Below, one piece after another: positions 1-7,984 of a stretch of DNA of 64,000 bases (position 1 is its first letter; every line of letters starts with the position of its first letter). The DNA lies in NCBI RefSeq assembly GCF_001544915.2, contig NZ_FCOE02000016.1, positions 62,001-126,000 on the forward strand, read 5' to 3'. The notes beneath the pieces were generated by a model. The model was not told the DNA's origin and ran no database searches. It saw nothing but the letters and a program-made list of their open reading frames with translations. This DNA is from Caballeronia pedi (GTDB lineage Bacteria > Pseudomonadota > Gammaproteobacteria > Burkholderiales > Burkholderiaceae). The translations under genes and the position numbers were made by a program.

Positions 1-1093
1 AGATGAAGAAACCGAGGCTATTCTGAATCGTCAGCGCACCGCCGACCAGTTCGGGCGGACAGGCGCGCACGGACAGCGCGGAAAACTGCGGCGAATCGGC
101 GACCACGCTCATGCCCCAGAAGAGCAGCACCGCGAGTTGCGCATACACGGCCGTTCTGTCGGCAAAAAACGGATACAGCAGGCAGATCGATCCCGACACG
201 AGGAGCGCGATGAACGCCGTGCGCGCACTGCCGAATCGCTTGCTGAAAGCGCCACCCGCGACACAGCCCAGCGCGCCGATACCGATGACCGCGAAGGACC
301 ACAACGCAATGTCGCGTGTGGATGCTGTCGTGCCCGCATGCAACGCATGACCGACCAGCAACGGCACGAGTGTCCAGAACGCGTAAAGCTCCCACATGTG
401 ACCGAAGTATCCGAAAGCCGCAGCGCGAAACTCCCGCGAACGAAACACCGAGCGCGCGTTGCTCACGCCGGCGTTCGACTGTGTCCGGCGCGCGTACGGT
501 CCCTCGCCGAGCGTCAGCACCATCGCTGAGCCGATCAAGGCCAGCAGCGACGACGTGAGCACCACGGTCTGCCACGGCACGGTATCGAACGCGCCGCGTA
601 TCGCGTGCACCGAAGCCGTACCGAGCGTCAGCATGGCGACGAGCCATGCGAGCGTCTGCGCGGCCCGCGCGGGCGCCCACGTCACGAGCAGCTTCATGCC
701 TAGCGGGTAGATGCCGGCCAGCGCGACGCCGACGCCGAAGCGGAACACCACCGCCGATGCGAAGCCCGAACTGCACAACGCGAAGAGCGCATTCAGCACC
801 GCGCCGAGCAAACCGCAGGCGGCGAAGACGCGGCTCGTCGGCAGCCGGTCCGCGATTCCCGTGAACGCGGAGATCAAGGTACCGACGATGAACCCAGCCT
901 GCACGGAGTTCGTGAGCCATCCCATTCCCGATGCAGTGAGGTGCCACGACACCTGCAGGTCATGCATGGCCGCGTTCGCGCTGAACCACAGCGATGTGCC
1001 GAACAGTTGCGCGAGCGCGATCACCGCTATCGCCCGATTGGCGCGTGACGCTGCCAGCACTTCCGCTCGATCTGCGCCCAGCCCAGTGCTCAC
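1..1093 (-). CDS. MFS transporter, C-terminus cut by window edge
   Basis: A major facilitator transporter in the inner membrane; substrate unknown. About 364 codons are visible and the gene runs leftward off the window. The GTG start at 1093 is chosen because GAGGAG (1101-1106) lies seven bases upstream. The protein is clearly paralogous to the complete transporter at 6698..7948: both carry LAQLFGTSLWFSAN near the N-terminus, GYFGHMWELYAFWTLVPL after the central loop, and RACPPELVG near the end. By that comparison about 50 C-terminal residues are missing. It is divergent from the AtoE-type transporter gene and shares with it a 187-bp spacer holding two palindromic operator candidates. Confidence 0.85.
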   Translation of the reverse strand, partial: MSTGLGADRAEVLAASRANRAIAVIALAQLFGTSLWFSANAAMHDLQVSWHLTASGMGWLTNSVQAGFIVGTLISAFTGIADRLPTSRVFAACGLLGAVLNALFALCSSGFASAVVFRFGVGVALAGIYPLGMKLLVTWAPARAAQTLAWLVAMLTLGTASVHAIRGAFDTVPWQTVVLTSSLLALIGSAMVLTLGEGPYARRTQSNAGVSNARSVFRSREFRAAAFGYFGHMWELYAFWTLVPLLVGHALHAGTTASTRDIALWSFAVIGIGALGCVAGGAFSKRFGSARTAFIALLVSGSICLLYPFFADRTAVYAQLAVLLFWGMSVVADSPQFSALSVRACPPELVGGALTIQNSLGFFI

Positions 1094-1154
1094 TTGAAGT
1101 CTCCTCAAAGGTCACGTCGATTGCCTGTCGAGCCGCGTCAGTACTTTCCCGCAA

Positions 1155-1163
1155 CCACTATAG
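1155..1163 (-). promoter_or_regulatory. CTATAGTGG element, likely -10 region of the MFS gene
   Basis: On the minus strand the nonamer CTATAGTGG lies 62 bases before the GTG start of the MFS gene. The same nonamer occurs on the plus strand at 6126-6134, in front of the acetyltransferase gene, and at 15085-15093, in the spacer of the monooxygenase operon. It contains a -10-like TATAGT. Whether it is only a promoter core or also part of an operator cannot be decided from sequence alone. Confidence 0.4.
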
Positions 1164-1170
1164 GTTTTTG

Positions 1171-1188
1171 TAGACGACCAGTCAACTA
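1171..1188. promoter_or_regulatory. Palindromic operator candidate, site 1
   Basis: TAGACGACCAGTCAACTA has the symmetry TAG-N2-GAC-N2-GTC-N2-CTA. It resembles the TAGAC...GTCTA palindromes bound by TetR/AcrR-family repressors. It lies between the divergent MFS and AtoE-type genes. No TetR gene is in the window; one could lie left of it. Confidence 0.45.
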
Positions 1189-1204
1189 GGGGCTATAACG
1201 TCCA

Positions 1205-1222
1205 TAACTGACCGGTCGTCTA
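1205..1222. promoter_or_regulatory. Palindromic operator candidate, site 2
   Basis: TAACTGACCGGTCGTCTA is centred on the perfect core GACCGGTC, and its right half, GGTCGTCTA, mirrors the left half of site 1 (TAGACGACC). The two centres are 34 bases apart, on the upstream side of the AtoE-type gene. Paired degenerate copies of one palindrome suggest binding by a single dimeric repressor at both promoters. Confidence 0.5.
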
Positions 1223-1280
1223 GTACCTCGCCACAAGACTGAGCGACATGAAACGCATCAGACAAACGGAGACATGAGCA

Positions 1281-2672
1281 ATGGAAAAGGTGAACGCAGG
1301 AGCAGCGACGTCGATGAACAGACCCGTGCGATCCTACGGGCTACGCGGATTCACACGCGTTTGCGTGGTGCTCGTCGAGAAGGTGATGCCGGACCCGTTC
1401 GTCATCGCTGTCTTGCTGACGTTGCTGACATGCGTGCTTGCGGTTGCCCTCGCGCCGCATGGCGATATCGGCACGGTCGTGACCAGCTGGTATGACGGTG
1501 TATTCAAGATCGCGAGCTTCGCGTTTCTGGTCGCATTGACACTCGTCACGGGACACGCGTTGTCGACTTCGAAGCCTGTATCGATGCTGCTCAGAAAGGT
1601 CGCGTCGTATCCAACGACCGCCGTCGGCGCGATGACGCTGACCTTTTTTGTCTCGATGGTCAGCGGCCTGCTGAACTGGGCTGTCGGTCTGGTCGTCTCC
1701 GCGCTGTTCGCCCGCGAGATCGCCAAGCGGGTGCGCGTGGATTTCGCGTGGCTTGTCGCGGCCGCCTACGCAGGCTGGTCGTTCTACCCGTGCGGTCTTT
1801 CGAGTTCCATCGCCTTGCTGAGCGCGACGAAGGGCTCGCCGCTGAACATCATCGAAAAGATGACAGGATCGGTGCTGCCGATGCGGGACTTTCTGCTGTC
1901 GCCGTTGAACTACGTGCCCGTCGTCGTGCTTGCCGTGCTGGTTCCGCTCGTGTTCCGCATGATGAAGCCGCACGACAACGAAACCATCGCGGCGGACCCG
2001 GCGAAACTCATCGCGGAAGATACCGTCGATGTGTCGGACGCGCGCGTGAAGACCTTCGCCGCGTGGCTCGACAACGGATGGGTACTTAACCTGATTCTCG
2101 TTGCGCTGGGCCTGGGCTATATCGTGATGAAAGTCATGGCCGGCAAGTTCACCATGGACCTGAACATGCTCGTCATGATCTTTCTGATCCTTGGTCTGGT
2201 GACACACTGGACGCCGCGCGCCTATCTCACCGCGATCAATAATGCCGCGCGCGTCGCCGGTCCGGTGCTGCTCCAGTTTCCTATCTACGGCGGCATCATG
2301 GGCGTCATGACGGTGACGGGCCTCGCCGACGAAATGGCGAAATGGTTCATCAGCTTTTCCACCACGCACACGCTGCCGTTCTGGACCTTCGTCTCGTCGG
2401 TGCTCATCAGCATGTTCGTGCCGAGTGCGGGCGGACACTGGATCGTTCAGGCGCCTTTCGTCGTGCCCGCGGCGCAGCATCTCGGGGTCTCGCAACACGC
2501 GGTCGCGATTGCCGTCGCGCTCGGCGAAGGTGTGGCCGACATGGTGCAGCCGATGTGGGTCATTCCGCTGCTCGCGATTGCAGGCGTGGGCATGGGCCGC
2601 GTGATGGGCTTCACTGTCATCATCTTCTTCGTCATGCTGGCGGTGATGGGAGGCACGCTCCTTCTGCTGTAA
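1281..2672 (+). CDS. atoE: Short-chain fatty acid transporter, AtoE family
   Basis: A 463-residue polytopic inner-membrane protein of the AtoE short-chain fatty acid transporter family, predicted to import short-chain carboxylates. Family signatures seen are a hydrophobic LLNWAVGLVVSALFAREIAKR stretch (about residues 131-151), CGLSSSIALLSATKGSP, and near the C-terminus SAGGHWIVQAPFVVPAAQH. The ATG at 1281 is preferred: GGAG at 1268-1271 is nine bases upstream, and an ATG at 1274 is in another frame. It is the first gene of a rightward set (acyl-CoA ligase, enoyl-CoA hydratase, AcuI), which fits uptake of the acid that is then activated. The family is well recognised; the exact substrate is not. 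Confidence 0.9.
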   Translation: MEKVNAGAATSMNRPVRSYGLRGFTRVCVVLVEKVMPDPFVIAVLLTLLTCVLAVALAPHGDIGTVVTSWYDGVFKIASFAFLVALTLVTGHALSTSKPVSMLLRKVASYPTTAVGAMTLTFFVSMVSGLLNWAVGLVVSALFAREIAKRVRVDFAWLVAAAYAGWSFYPCGLSSSIALLSATKGSPLNIIEKMTGSVLPMRDFLLSPLNYVPVVVLAVLVPLVFRMMKPHDNETIAADPAKLIAEDTVDVSDARVKTFAAWLDNGWVLNLILVALGLGYIVMKVMAGKFTMDLNMLVMIFLILGLVTHWTPRAYLTAINNAARVAGPVLLQFPIYGGIMGVMTVTGLADEMAKWFISFSTTHTLPFWTFVSSVLISMFVPSAGGHWIVQAPFVVPAAQHLGVSQHAVAIAVALGEGVADMVQPMWVIPLLAIAGVGMGRVMGFTVIIFFVMLAVMGGTLLLL

Positions 2673-2717
2673 GCGGCTCTTTCAACCTTTCGCACCCTTT
2701 GGTCTCACTGAAAGCTC

Positions 2718-4193
2718 ATGGACGACATGAATAACCTTGGCTTCATTCTGGCGGCCGCATGCCGAAAGCATGGCGCGGCCGTCGCGATCGAAGCGGCTGA
2801 AACGAAGCTGACGTACGACGCGTTGCTTGAACGCGCAATGGATGTCGAGCGCGCGCTCATCGCGCACGATTGCCGTCCCGACGAACCGGTGCACGTGCTC
2901 GTTTCCAGTCATCCCGCGGACCTCGCCGGTTTTCTCGGCGTGTGGCTCGCGGGCGGCGTGGTGGTGCCGCTACATCGCACGTCGCCTGCAAGCGTGATCG
3001 ACAGTGTGCAAGGCAGAAGCCGGGCGCGGCTCGCGGTCGATGTGGCGGATTCCGATGTCGTCACCCTGATAGGCGAGACGCCGCCGGACGCGCGCGCTCA
3101 ACTCGATCGCGCCGCGATGATCATCTTCACGTCCGGATCGACCGGCGTTCCGAAGGGCGTCGTGATCGGCCACGACGCCTTCAACGGCAAGCTGCGCGCC
3201 ATCGACGCGATGATCCACTTCCGCAGGAACGAACGCACGCTGCAACTGCTGAACATCACGTTCAGCTTCGGCATCTGGTCGAGCCTGCTGACGCTGATCG
3301 GAGGCGGAACCATCGTGTTGCCGCAGAAGTTCGTTCCGGCGCTTCTGCTCGAACAATTGCGCAACGAGCGGATTCATCGCGTCGGTGTGGTGCCGACCAT
3401 GTTGCGCGCCATGCTCGCCGTTCGGGCACAGGACGCCGACGGCCTGACCGCCGCATGCCCGACGCTTCGCCAGATCCTGACCGGCGGCGAGCAGTTGAGC
3501 GAACAGCTCGCGACGCAGGTCGCCCAGCTCTTTCCGGATACCGATCTCGTGAATATCTTCGGTCTCACCGAGACGTCGACGTGTGACTTCTTCCAGTTCC
3601 CTCCGGATCGAGAGGCCAATCCTCACTCGTTGGGCTTGCCGTCGAGCAACGTGCAGTTCCGCGTCGTGGATGAACTGGGCGCGCCATGCGAACAGGGAGC
3701 CATCGGCGAATTGCAGATCAGAAGTCCCTTCCTGATGTCCGGCTACCTCGATGAACCCGGCCTCACGCAAGCCGCATTCTCCGACGGATGGTTCAGATCA
3801 GGCGATCTCGCCCAGCTCGATGTGGATGGCCAGGTACGTCTGATGGGCCGCTCGAAGGAGCTGATATCGCGCGGCGGCAACAAGGTGACGCCGATGGAAG
3901 TCGAGCGCGCGCTGAAGCAGCACGAGGCCGTTTGCGATTGCATGGTCGTAGGCGCGCCCGATGACATTCTTGGCGAGCGCATTCACGCGCTGATCGTCCC
4001 GAACCGTGGCTGCGCGATCGAAGCGGACACGCTGCGCGCGTTTCTTTCGAGCAGGCTCGACCGCTTCAAGATGCCGGACTTCATCTATATCGCCGATGCC
4101 CTCCCGATCGGGCGGACCGGCAAGGCGGACCGGCGCGAGCTGCGCAACATGATTTCGGGCGGCACGCTCGCACCGCTTGCCGGCCGTTCCTGA
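2718..4193 (+). CDS. AMP-forming acyl-CoA ligase
   Basis: A 491-residue member of the ANL (acyl/aryl-CoA synthetase) superfamily that activates a carboxylate with ATP and CoA. The AMP-binding loop IIFTSGSTGVPKG lies at about residues 135-147. The hinge and A8 region GRSKELISRGGNK is followed by a C-terminal domain ending in GRTGKADRRELR, which contains the catalytic lysine. It is 45 bases downstream of the AtoE-type gene and 20 bases upstream of the enoyl-CoA hydratase, so co-transcription is likely. From context the substrate is probably a C3 or C4 acid such as 3-hydroxypropionate or acrylate; this is inference, since specificity cannot be read from ANL sequences by eye. Confidence 0.85.
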   Translation: MDDMNNLGFILAAACRKHGAAVAIEAAETKLTYDALLERAMDVERALIAHDCRPDEPVHVLVSSHPADLAGFLGVWLAGGVVVPLHRTSPASVIDSVQGRSRARLAVDVADSDVVTLIGETPPDARAQLDRAAMIIFTSGSTGVPKGVVIGHDAFNGKLRAIDAMIHFRRNERTLQLLNITFSFGIWSSLLTLIGGGTIVLPQKFVPALLLEQLRNERIHRVGVVPTMLRAMLAVRAQDADGLTAACPTLRQILTGGEQLSEQLATQVAQLFPDTDLVNIFGLTETSTCDFFQFPPDREANPHSLGLPSSNVQFRVVDELGAPCEQGAIGELQIRSPFLMSGYLDEPGLTQAAFSDGWFRSGDLAQLDVDGQVRLMGRSKELISRGGNKVTPMEVERALKQHEAVCDCMVVGAPDDILGERIHALIVPNRGCAIEADTLRAFLSSRLDRFKMPDFIYIADALPIGRTGKADRRELRNMISGGTLAPLAGRS

Positions 4194-4213
4194 ACCCGAA
4201 CCGGAGACACCCG

Positions 4214-5029
4214 ATGTCCGAATTCACCACGCTGAAGTATGAAGTCAAAGACTCGATCGCGATCGTCACGCTGAACCGGCCCGAGCGCCTGAACGCGCTG
4301 GGCAAGAAGTCGCTGCAGGAAATCAACGCGGTCATGGACCGGGCGGAAGCCGATCAAGGCGTTCGCGCCATCGTCGTCGTCGGTGAGGGAAAAGCGTTCT
4401 CGTCGGGCTTCGATTTGAAGGAACAGATGGAAGCGCGTCCGGAAGGCGCGGCTGTGTGGCGCGAAATCCTCGACCGCGACTTCGATACGACCATGCGTTT
4501 CTGGGACTGCCCGAAGCCGACCATCGCCGCGGTCCACGGCGCCTGTCTCGCGGGCGCGTTCGAGATCGTGCTCGCCTGCGATATCACCGTCGCCGCGCGC
4601 TCGGCGATCTTCGGCGAGCCGGAGCTCAAGTTCGGCGCGGGCATCGTCACCATGCTGCTGCCGTGGATGACCAATCCCAAGCAGGCCAAGGAAATCATCC
4701 TGACCGGCCTCGACCATGTCACGGCGGAGAAGGGCGCCGAGCTCGGGTTCGTCAATCGCGTCGTCGAGGACGGCGAGCATCTGAACGAAGCGCTGCGGAT
4801 CGCTCGCACGATGTGCGTCATCGACCCGAACCTGGTGCGCGAAACCAAGCGTGCGATCAATCACAGCTTCGAGGCGCGCGGCATGAAGGAGACGCTCAAG
4901 CACGCGCTCGATATCGACCATGCCGTCGAGACGGCGGTGTCGCCCGACAAAAAGGCGTTCATGGAAGTCGCGCGCGCGCAAGGCATGCGCGAAGCCATCC
5001 GCTGGCGCGACCGCCGCTTCGAAGGCTAA
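4214..5029 (+). CDS. Enoyl-CoA hydratase/isomerase family protein
   Basis: A 271-residue crotonase-fold enzyme. Both glutamates needed for hydration or dehydration appear to be present: Glu117 in GAFEIVLACD and Glu137 in FGEPELKFG. The oxyanion-hole segment is AFSSGFDLKE (61-70). The start ATG has GGAGAC about seven bases upstream. It sits between an acyl-CoA ligase and an AcuI-type reductase. In that order a 3-hydroxyacyl-CoA such as 3-hydroxypropionyl-CoA could be dehydrated to an enoyl-CoA and then reduced. Other crotonase functions remain possible, but conservation of both glutamates favours hydratase chemistry. Confidence 0.85.
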   Translation: MSEFTTLKYEVKDSIAIVTLNRPERLNALGKKSLQEINAVMDRAEADQGVRAIVVVGEGKAFSSGFDLKEQMEARPEGAAVWREILDRDFDTTMRFWDCPKPTIAAVHGACLAGAFEIVLACDITVAARSAIFGEPELKFGAGIVTMLLPWMTNPKQAKEIILTGLDHVTAEKGAELGFVNRVVEDGEHLNEALRIARTMCVIDPNLVRETKRAINHSFEARGMKETLKHALDIDHAVETAVSPDKKAFMEVARAQGMREAIRWRDRRFEG

Positions 5030-5070
5030 TGCTTCTATACCAAACCATCTCATCAACTGGAGAGCACGTA

Positions 5071-6066
5071 ATGTCCGGACAGACGTTCAATGCAATGATG
5101 CTGCGCGAGGAAGACAGGAAGACCAAGGCCGCGATCGAGAAGCTGAGCTTCGACGCGCTGCCGGGTGAAGACACGCTGGTGAAGATCGAATACTCGACGA
5201 TCAACTTCAAGGACGCGCTGGCTGTTACCGGCAAGGGAAAGATCGTCAAGACCTGGCCGCTCGTGCCGGGTATCGACTTCTCCGGAGAAGTGGTCGAAAC
5301 GTCGAATCCGAATCTGCGCGTGGGGCAGAAGGTCGTGCTCACCGGCTGGAGCGTGGGCGAGAAGTACTGGGGCGGCTACAGCCAGTATCAGCGCGTGCGC
5401 GGCGAATGGCTGGTGCCGCTGCCGGAAGGACTCACGACCCGCCAGGCGATGATGATCGGCACCGCCGGCTTTACCGGCATGCTGTGCGTGAATGCGCTCG
5501 AAGGCGCGGGCATCACGCCGGCGAGCGGTCCGGTGCTCGTGACCGGCGCGGCGGGTGGCGTGGGCAGCGTCGCCGTCGCCGTGTTGAGCAAGCTCGGCTA
5601 CGAAGTGTGCGCGCTGACCGGCAACGAAGAGAAGCACGAATACGTCAAGGGCCTCGGCGCGACGGCGTTCGTCGATGGTCCGCAGTGGGCCGATCCGCCG
5701 CGCGCGCTCGAAGCGCAGAAATGGGCCGGGGCGATCGACACCGTCGGCTCGAAGGTGCTCGCCCGCGTCCTCGCCGAGATGAACTACAACGGCGTGGTTG
5801 CCGCGTGTGGCCTTGCCGGCGGCGCAGACTTGCCGACCACCGTCATGCCGTTCATCCTGCGCGGCGTCCGGCTGATTGGCGTGGATTCGGTGATGCTGCC
5901 ATCGAAAGATCGCGTCAAGGCATGGAACCGCATCGTCATCGACCTGCCGGCCACGCTGCTCGACGGCATCACCGCGCAAACCGTGCGCCTCGAGGAAGTG
6001 GGCGCGGCGGCCGAGGCGATGCTGGCGGGCCAGCTCAGAGGGCGGGTTCTGGTCGACGTCAATTGA
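5071..6066 (+). CDS. acuI: AcuI-type acrylyl-CoA reductase (NADPH)
   Basis: A 331-residue medium-chain dehydrogenase/reductase of the YhdH/AcuI group, which reduces acrylyl-CoA to propionyl-CoA with NADPH. Seen are the N-terminal substrate domain with PLVPGIDFSGEVV, the nucleotide-binding loop VTGAAGGVGSVAV, and a C-terminus ending GRVLVDVN. It lacks the zinc-ligand cysteines of alcohol dehydrogenases, as expected for this group. The open frame continues upstream into the hydratase gene, but the real start is the ATG at 5071, preceded by TGGAGAGCACGTA. As the last gene of the ligase-hydratase-reductase trio it supports a reductive route from 3-hydroxypropionate or acrylate to propionyl-CoA. 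Confidence 0.85.
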   Translation: MSGQTFNAMMLREEDRKTKAAIEKLSFDALPGEDTLVKIEYSTINFKDALAVTGKGKIVKTWPLVPGIDFSGEVVETSNPNLRVGQKVVLTGWSVGEKYWGGYSQYQRVRGEWLVPLPEGLTTRQAMMIGTAGFTGMLCVNALEGAGITPASGPVLVTGAAGGVGSVAVAVLSKLGYEVCALTGNEEKHEYVKGLGATAFVDGPQWADPPRALEAQKWAGAIDTVGSKVLARVLAEMNYNGVVAACGLAGGADLPTTVMPFILRGVRLIGVDSVMLPSKDRVKAWNRIVIDLPATLLDGITAQTVRLEEVGAAAEAMLAGQLRGRVLVDVN

Positions 6067-6100
6067 TATGGAGCGCGACGCCCGGGCAGAGTCCATCCCA

Positions 6101-6129
6101 TTGGCGCGTGGTTTTTGTTCGGATACTAT
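6101..6129 (+). promoter_or_regulatory. Sigma70-like promoter of the acetyltransferase gene
   Basis: TTGGCG (6101-6106) and TACTAT (6124-6129) are separated by 17 bases, about 40 bases before the ATG at 6168. Each hexamer matches the consensus at four of six positions. TATAGT at 6127-6132 is an alternative -10 with a longer spacer. Confidence 0.45.
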
Positions 6130-6149
6130 AGTGGACACTGGTCAACTAT
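6128..6149. promoter_or_regulatory. Inverted-repeat operator over the acetyltransferase promoter
   Basis: ATAGTGGAC (6128-6136) and GTCAACTAT (6141-6149) are inverted copies with one mismatch around a 4-base centre. The element overlaps the -10 region, the usual place for a repressor. Its right half shares the octamer GTCAACTA with 1181-1188, in site 1 of the AtoE/MFS spacer, so one regulator might bind both. Confidence 0.5.
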
Positions 6150-6167
6150 GAAATACGGATTCGAACG

Positions 6168-6686
6168 ATGCCTATCCGCGATGCAGGCCTGGACGACCTC
6201 CCGGTCATCACCTCGATCTATAACGACGCCGTGCAGCACACGACGGCGATCTGGAACGACAAGCTCGTCGATGTAGCCAACCGCACGCAATGGCTGGCCG
6301 AGCGCCAGAAGCAGGGCTATCCGGTCCTGGTTTCAGTCGATGAAAACGGCCAGGTCCTCGGCTATGCGTCGTTCGGCGACTGGCGAGCGTTCGACGGTTA
6401 CCGGCATACCGTCGAGCACTCGGTCTACGTGCACGCCGGTCAGCGCGGCAAGGGCATTGGCGAGGCGCTGATGCTCGCGCTGCTGGAGCGCGCGCGCCGC
6501 ATTGGCAAGCACGTCATGGTCGCCGCAATCGAGTCGGGCAACAAGGGCTCCATTCGTTTGCACGAGAAGCTCGGCTTCCAGCACGTGGGCCAGTTGCCGC
6601 AGGTCGGTATGAAGTTCGGCGTGTGGCTCGATCTCACGTTTCTGCAACTGATTCTGGATGACCGCGAGAAGCCGGACGACGCCTGA
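6168..6686 (+). CDS. GNAT N-acetyltransferase, phosphinothricin/methionine sulfoximine type
   Basis: A 172-residue GNAT-fold acetyltransferase resembling the PAT/MddA group, which N-acetylates phosphinothricin, methionine sulfoximine and related amino acid analogues with acetyl-CoA. The acetyl-CoA loop QRGKGIG is at residues 92-98, the preceding strand reads EHSVYVHA, and the later NKGSIRLHEKLGFQ stretch is typical of the family. The start has only a weak ribosome site. It lies between acuI and a convergent MFS gene, under its own operator-bearing promoter. A detoxifying role is the family expectation; the substrate here is not known. Confidence 0.8.
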   Translation: MPIRDAGLDDLPVITSIYNDAVQHTTAIWNDKLVDVANRTQWLAERQKQGYPVLVSVDENGQVLGYASFGDWRAFDGYRHTVEHSVYVHAGQRGKGIGEALMLALLERARRIGKHVMVAAIESGNKGSIRLHEKLGFQHVGQLPQVGMKFGVWLDLTFLQLILDDREKPDDA

Positions 6687-6697
6687 CGTCGCGCCGG

Positions 6698-7948
6698 CTA
6701 CGCTTTCGATGTTTTGCCTCTCATCTGCCGCCTGAGAACTGGGGCGAATCCCGTCAGGCCGGCGATCGGGCCGATCACGAGCAGCCATGCCGAGTCGAGC
6801 CCGACTCTTTCGAACAGCGCAGTTGCCGCCGAAATCGATACGACCGTGATGGCGAAGCCGATCGAGTTCTGAATCGCCAGCGCGCTTCCCACGAGTTCGG
6901 GCGGACAGGCCCTGGCGGAGAGCGCGGAAAACTGCGGCGAGTCCGCGACCACGGCGGCGCCCCACACGAGCAGCAGAACAAACAGCAGCGGGGCGCCTGC
7001 ATCGCGCCACATCAGGGCGAACAGCACACAGCACGTACCCGATATCGCCAGCGCGCCCGCGGCGACACCTGCACTGCCGATTCTCCGGGAGAGCATGCCG
7101 CCGGCGAGACAACCGGCCGAGCCGGCCGCGAAGATAAAAAACGACAGACCGGACACGCCGCCTGCGTGAATGCCGTCCGCCAGCGAAGACCGTGCAATGT
7201 AAAGCGGCACCAGCGTCCAGAACGCATAGAGCTCCCACATGTGGCCGAAATAGCCCAGCGCCGCGCCGCGAAAATCAGGGCGTTGGAGTGCGCCGAACAC
7301 GCCGGATGATGGGGATGCCGTGCTCTTGTGAGTGCGATGGGATTTGCTTCGTGCATGTGGCCCGTCGCCGAGAAGGAAGATCAGGAGGCCGGCCAGCAGC
7401 GCCAGCATCGAAGACGCCACGATGATGCCCTGCCACGGCAAATCGGTGCCTGCCACTTTCAGCGCGTGCGGAAGTCCCGAGCCCAGCGTCAGCATCGCGA
7501 CGAGCTGGGCCAGCGCCGGACCGGTTTTCTCCGGCACCCAGCTGACGACCAGCTTCATGCCCATCGGATAGATGCCGGCCAGACAGATGCCGACGAGAAA
7601 CCGGCATATCGCGCCGGAGACGATTCCCGTGGCGAGGAGCGCGAACATCGCATTGAAGACAGCCCCGAAAAGGGCGCTCCATATGAAGATGGAACTCGCG
7701 CGAAAGCGGTCGGCGCCGCCGCTCAGCGACATCGTCAGCGTGCCGAGGATGAAGCCGGCCTGCACCGCGCTCGTCAGCCAGCCGATATCGGCGGCGGTGG
7801 CGTGCCACGCGCGCGTGATTTCAGAGGCGGCGCCGTTCGCGCTGAACCACAGCGAGGTGCCGAACAACTGCGCGAGCGAGATGACCGTCACGGGCCCGAC
7901 GCGCTCGGCGAGCATTCGCCGTACGCCAGTGCATTGCGCCATTGCCAA
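6698..7948 (-). CDS. MFS transporter (paralogue of the gene at the left edge)
   Basis: A 416-residue, 12-helix major facilitator protein; probably an exporter or uptake system for the compound handled by the leftward operon it terminates. It shares long identical stretches with the truncated transporter at 1..1093, which points to gene duplication. Start choice is uncertain. The AGGAG at 7957-7961 is eight bases from a TTG at 7948 but fourteen from an ATG at 7942, so the TTG is taken. It lies 36 bases beyond the M20 amidohydrolase gene on the same strand and is convergent with the acetyltransferase gene. Confidence 0.85.
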   Translation of the reverse strand: MAMAQCTGVRRMLAERVGPVTVISLAQLFGTSLWFSANGAASEITRAWHATAADIGWLTSAVQAGFILGTLTMSLSGGADRFRASSIFIWSALFGAVFNAMFALLATGIVSGAICRFLVGICLAGIYPMGMKLVVSWVPEKTGPALAQLVAMLTLGSGLPHALKVAGTDLPWQGIIVASSMLALLAGLLIFLLGDGPHARSKSHRTHKSTASPSSGVFGALQRPDFRGAALGYFGHMWELYAFWTLVPLYIARSSLADGIHAGGVSGLSFFIFAAGSAGCLAGGMLSRRIGSAGVAAGALAISGTCCVLFALMWRDAGAPLLFVLLLVWGAAVVADSPQFSALSARACPPELVGSALAIQNSIGFAITVVSISAATALFERVGLDSAWLLVIGPIAGLTGFAPVLRRQMRGKTSKA

Positions 7949-7984
7949 AGTGATATCTCCTGTTGTGTCGCGCTGACACGCGGA

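Noticed and set aside
4456..5070. N-terminal extension of the acuI frame
   Set aside because: The extension overlaps the hydratase gene in another frame; the ATG at 5071 with its ribosome site starts the recognisable AcuI sequence.
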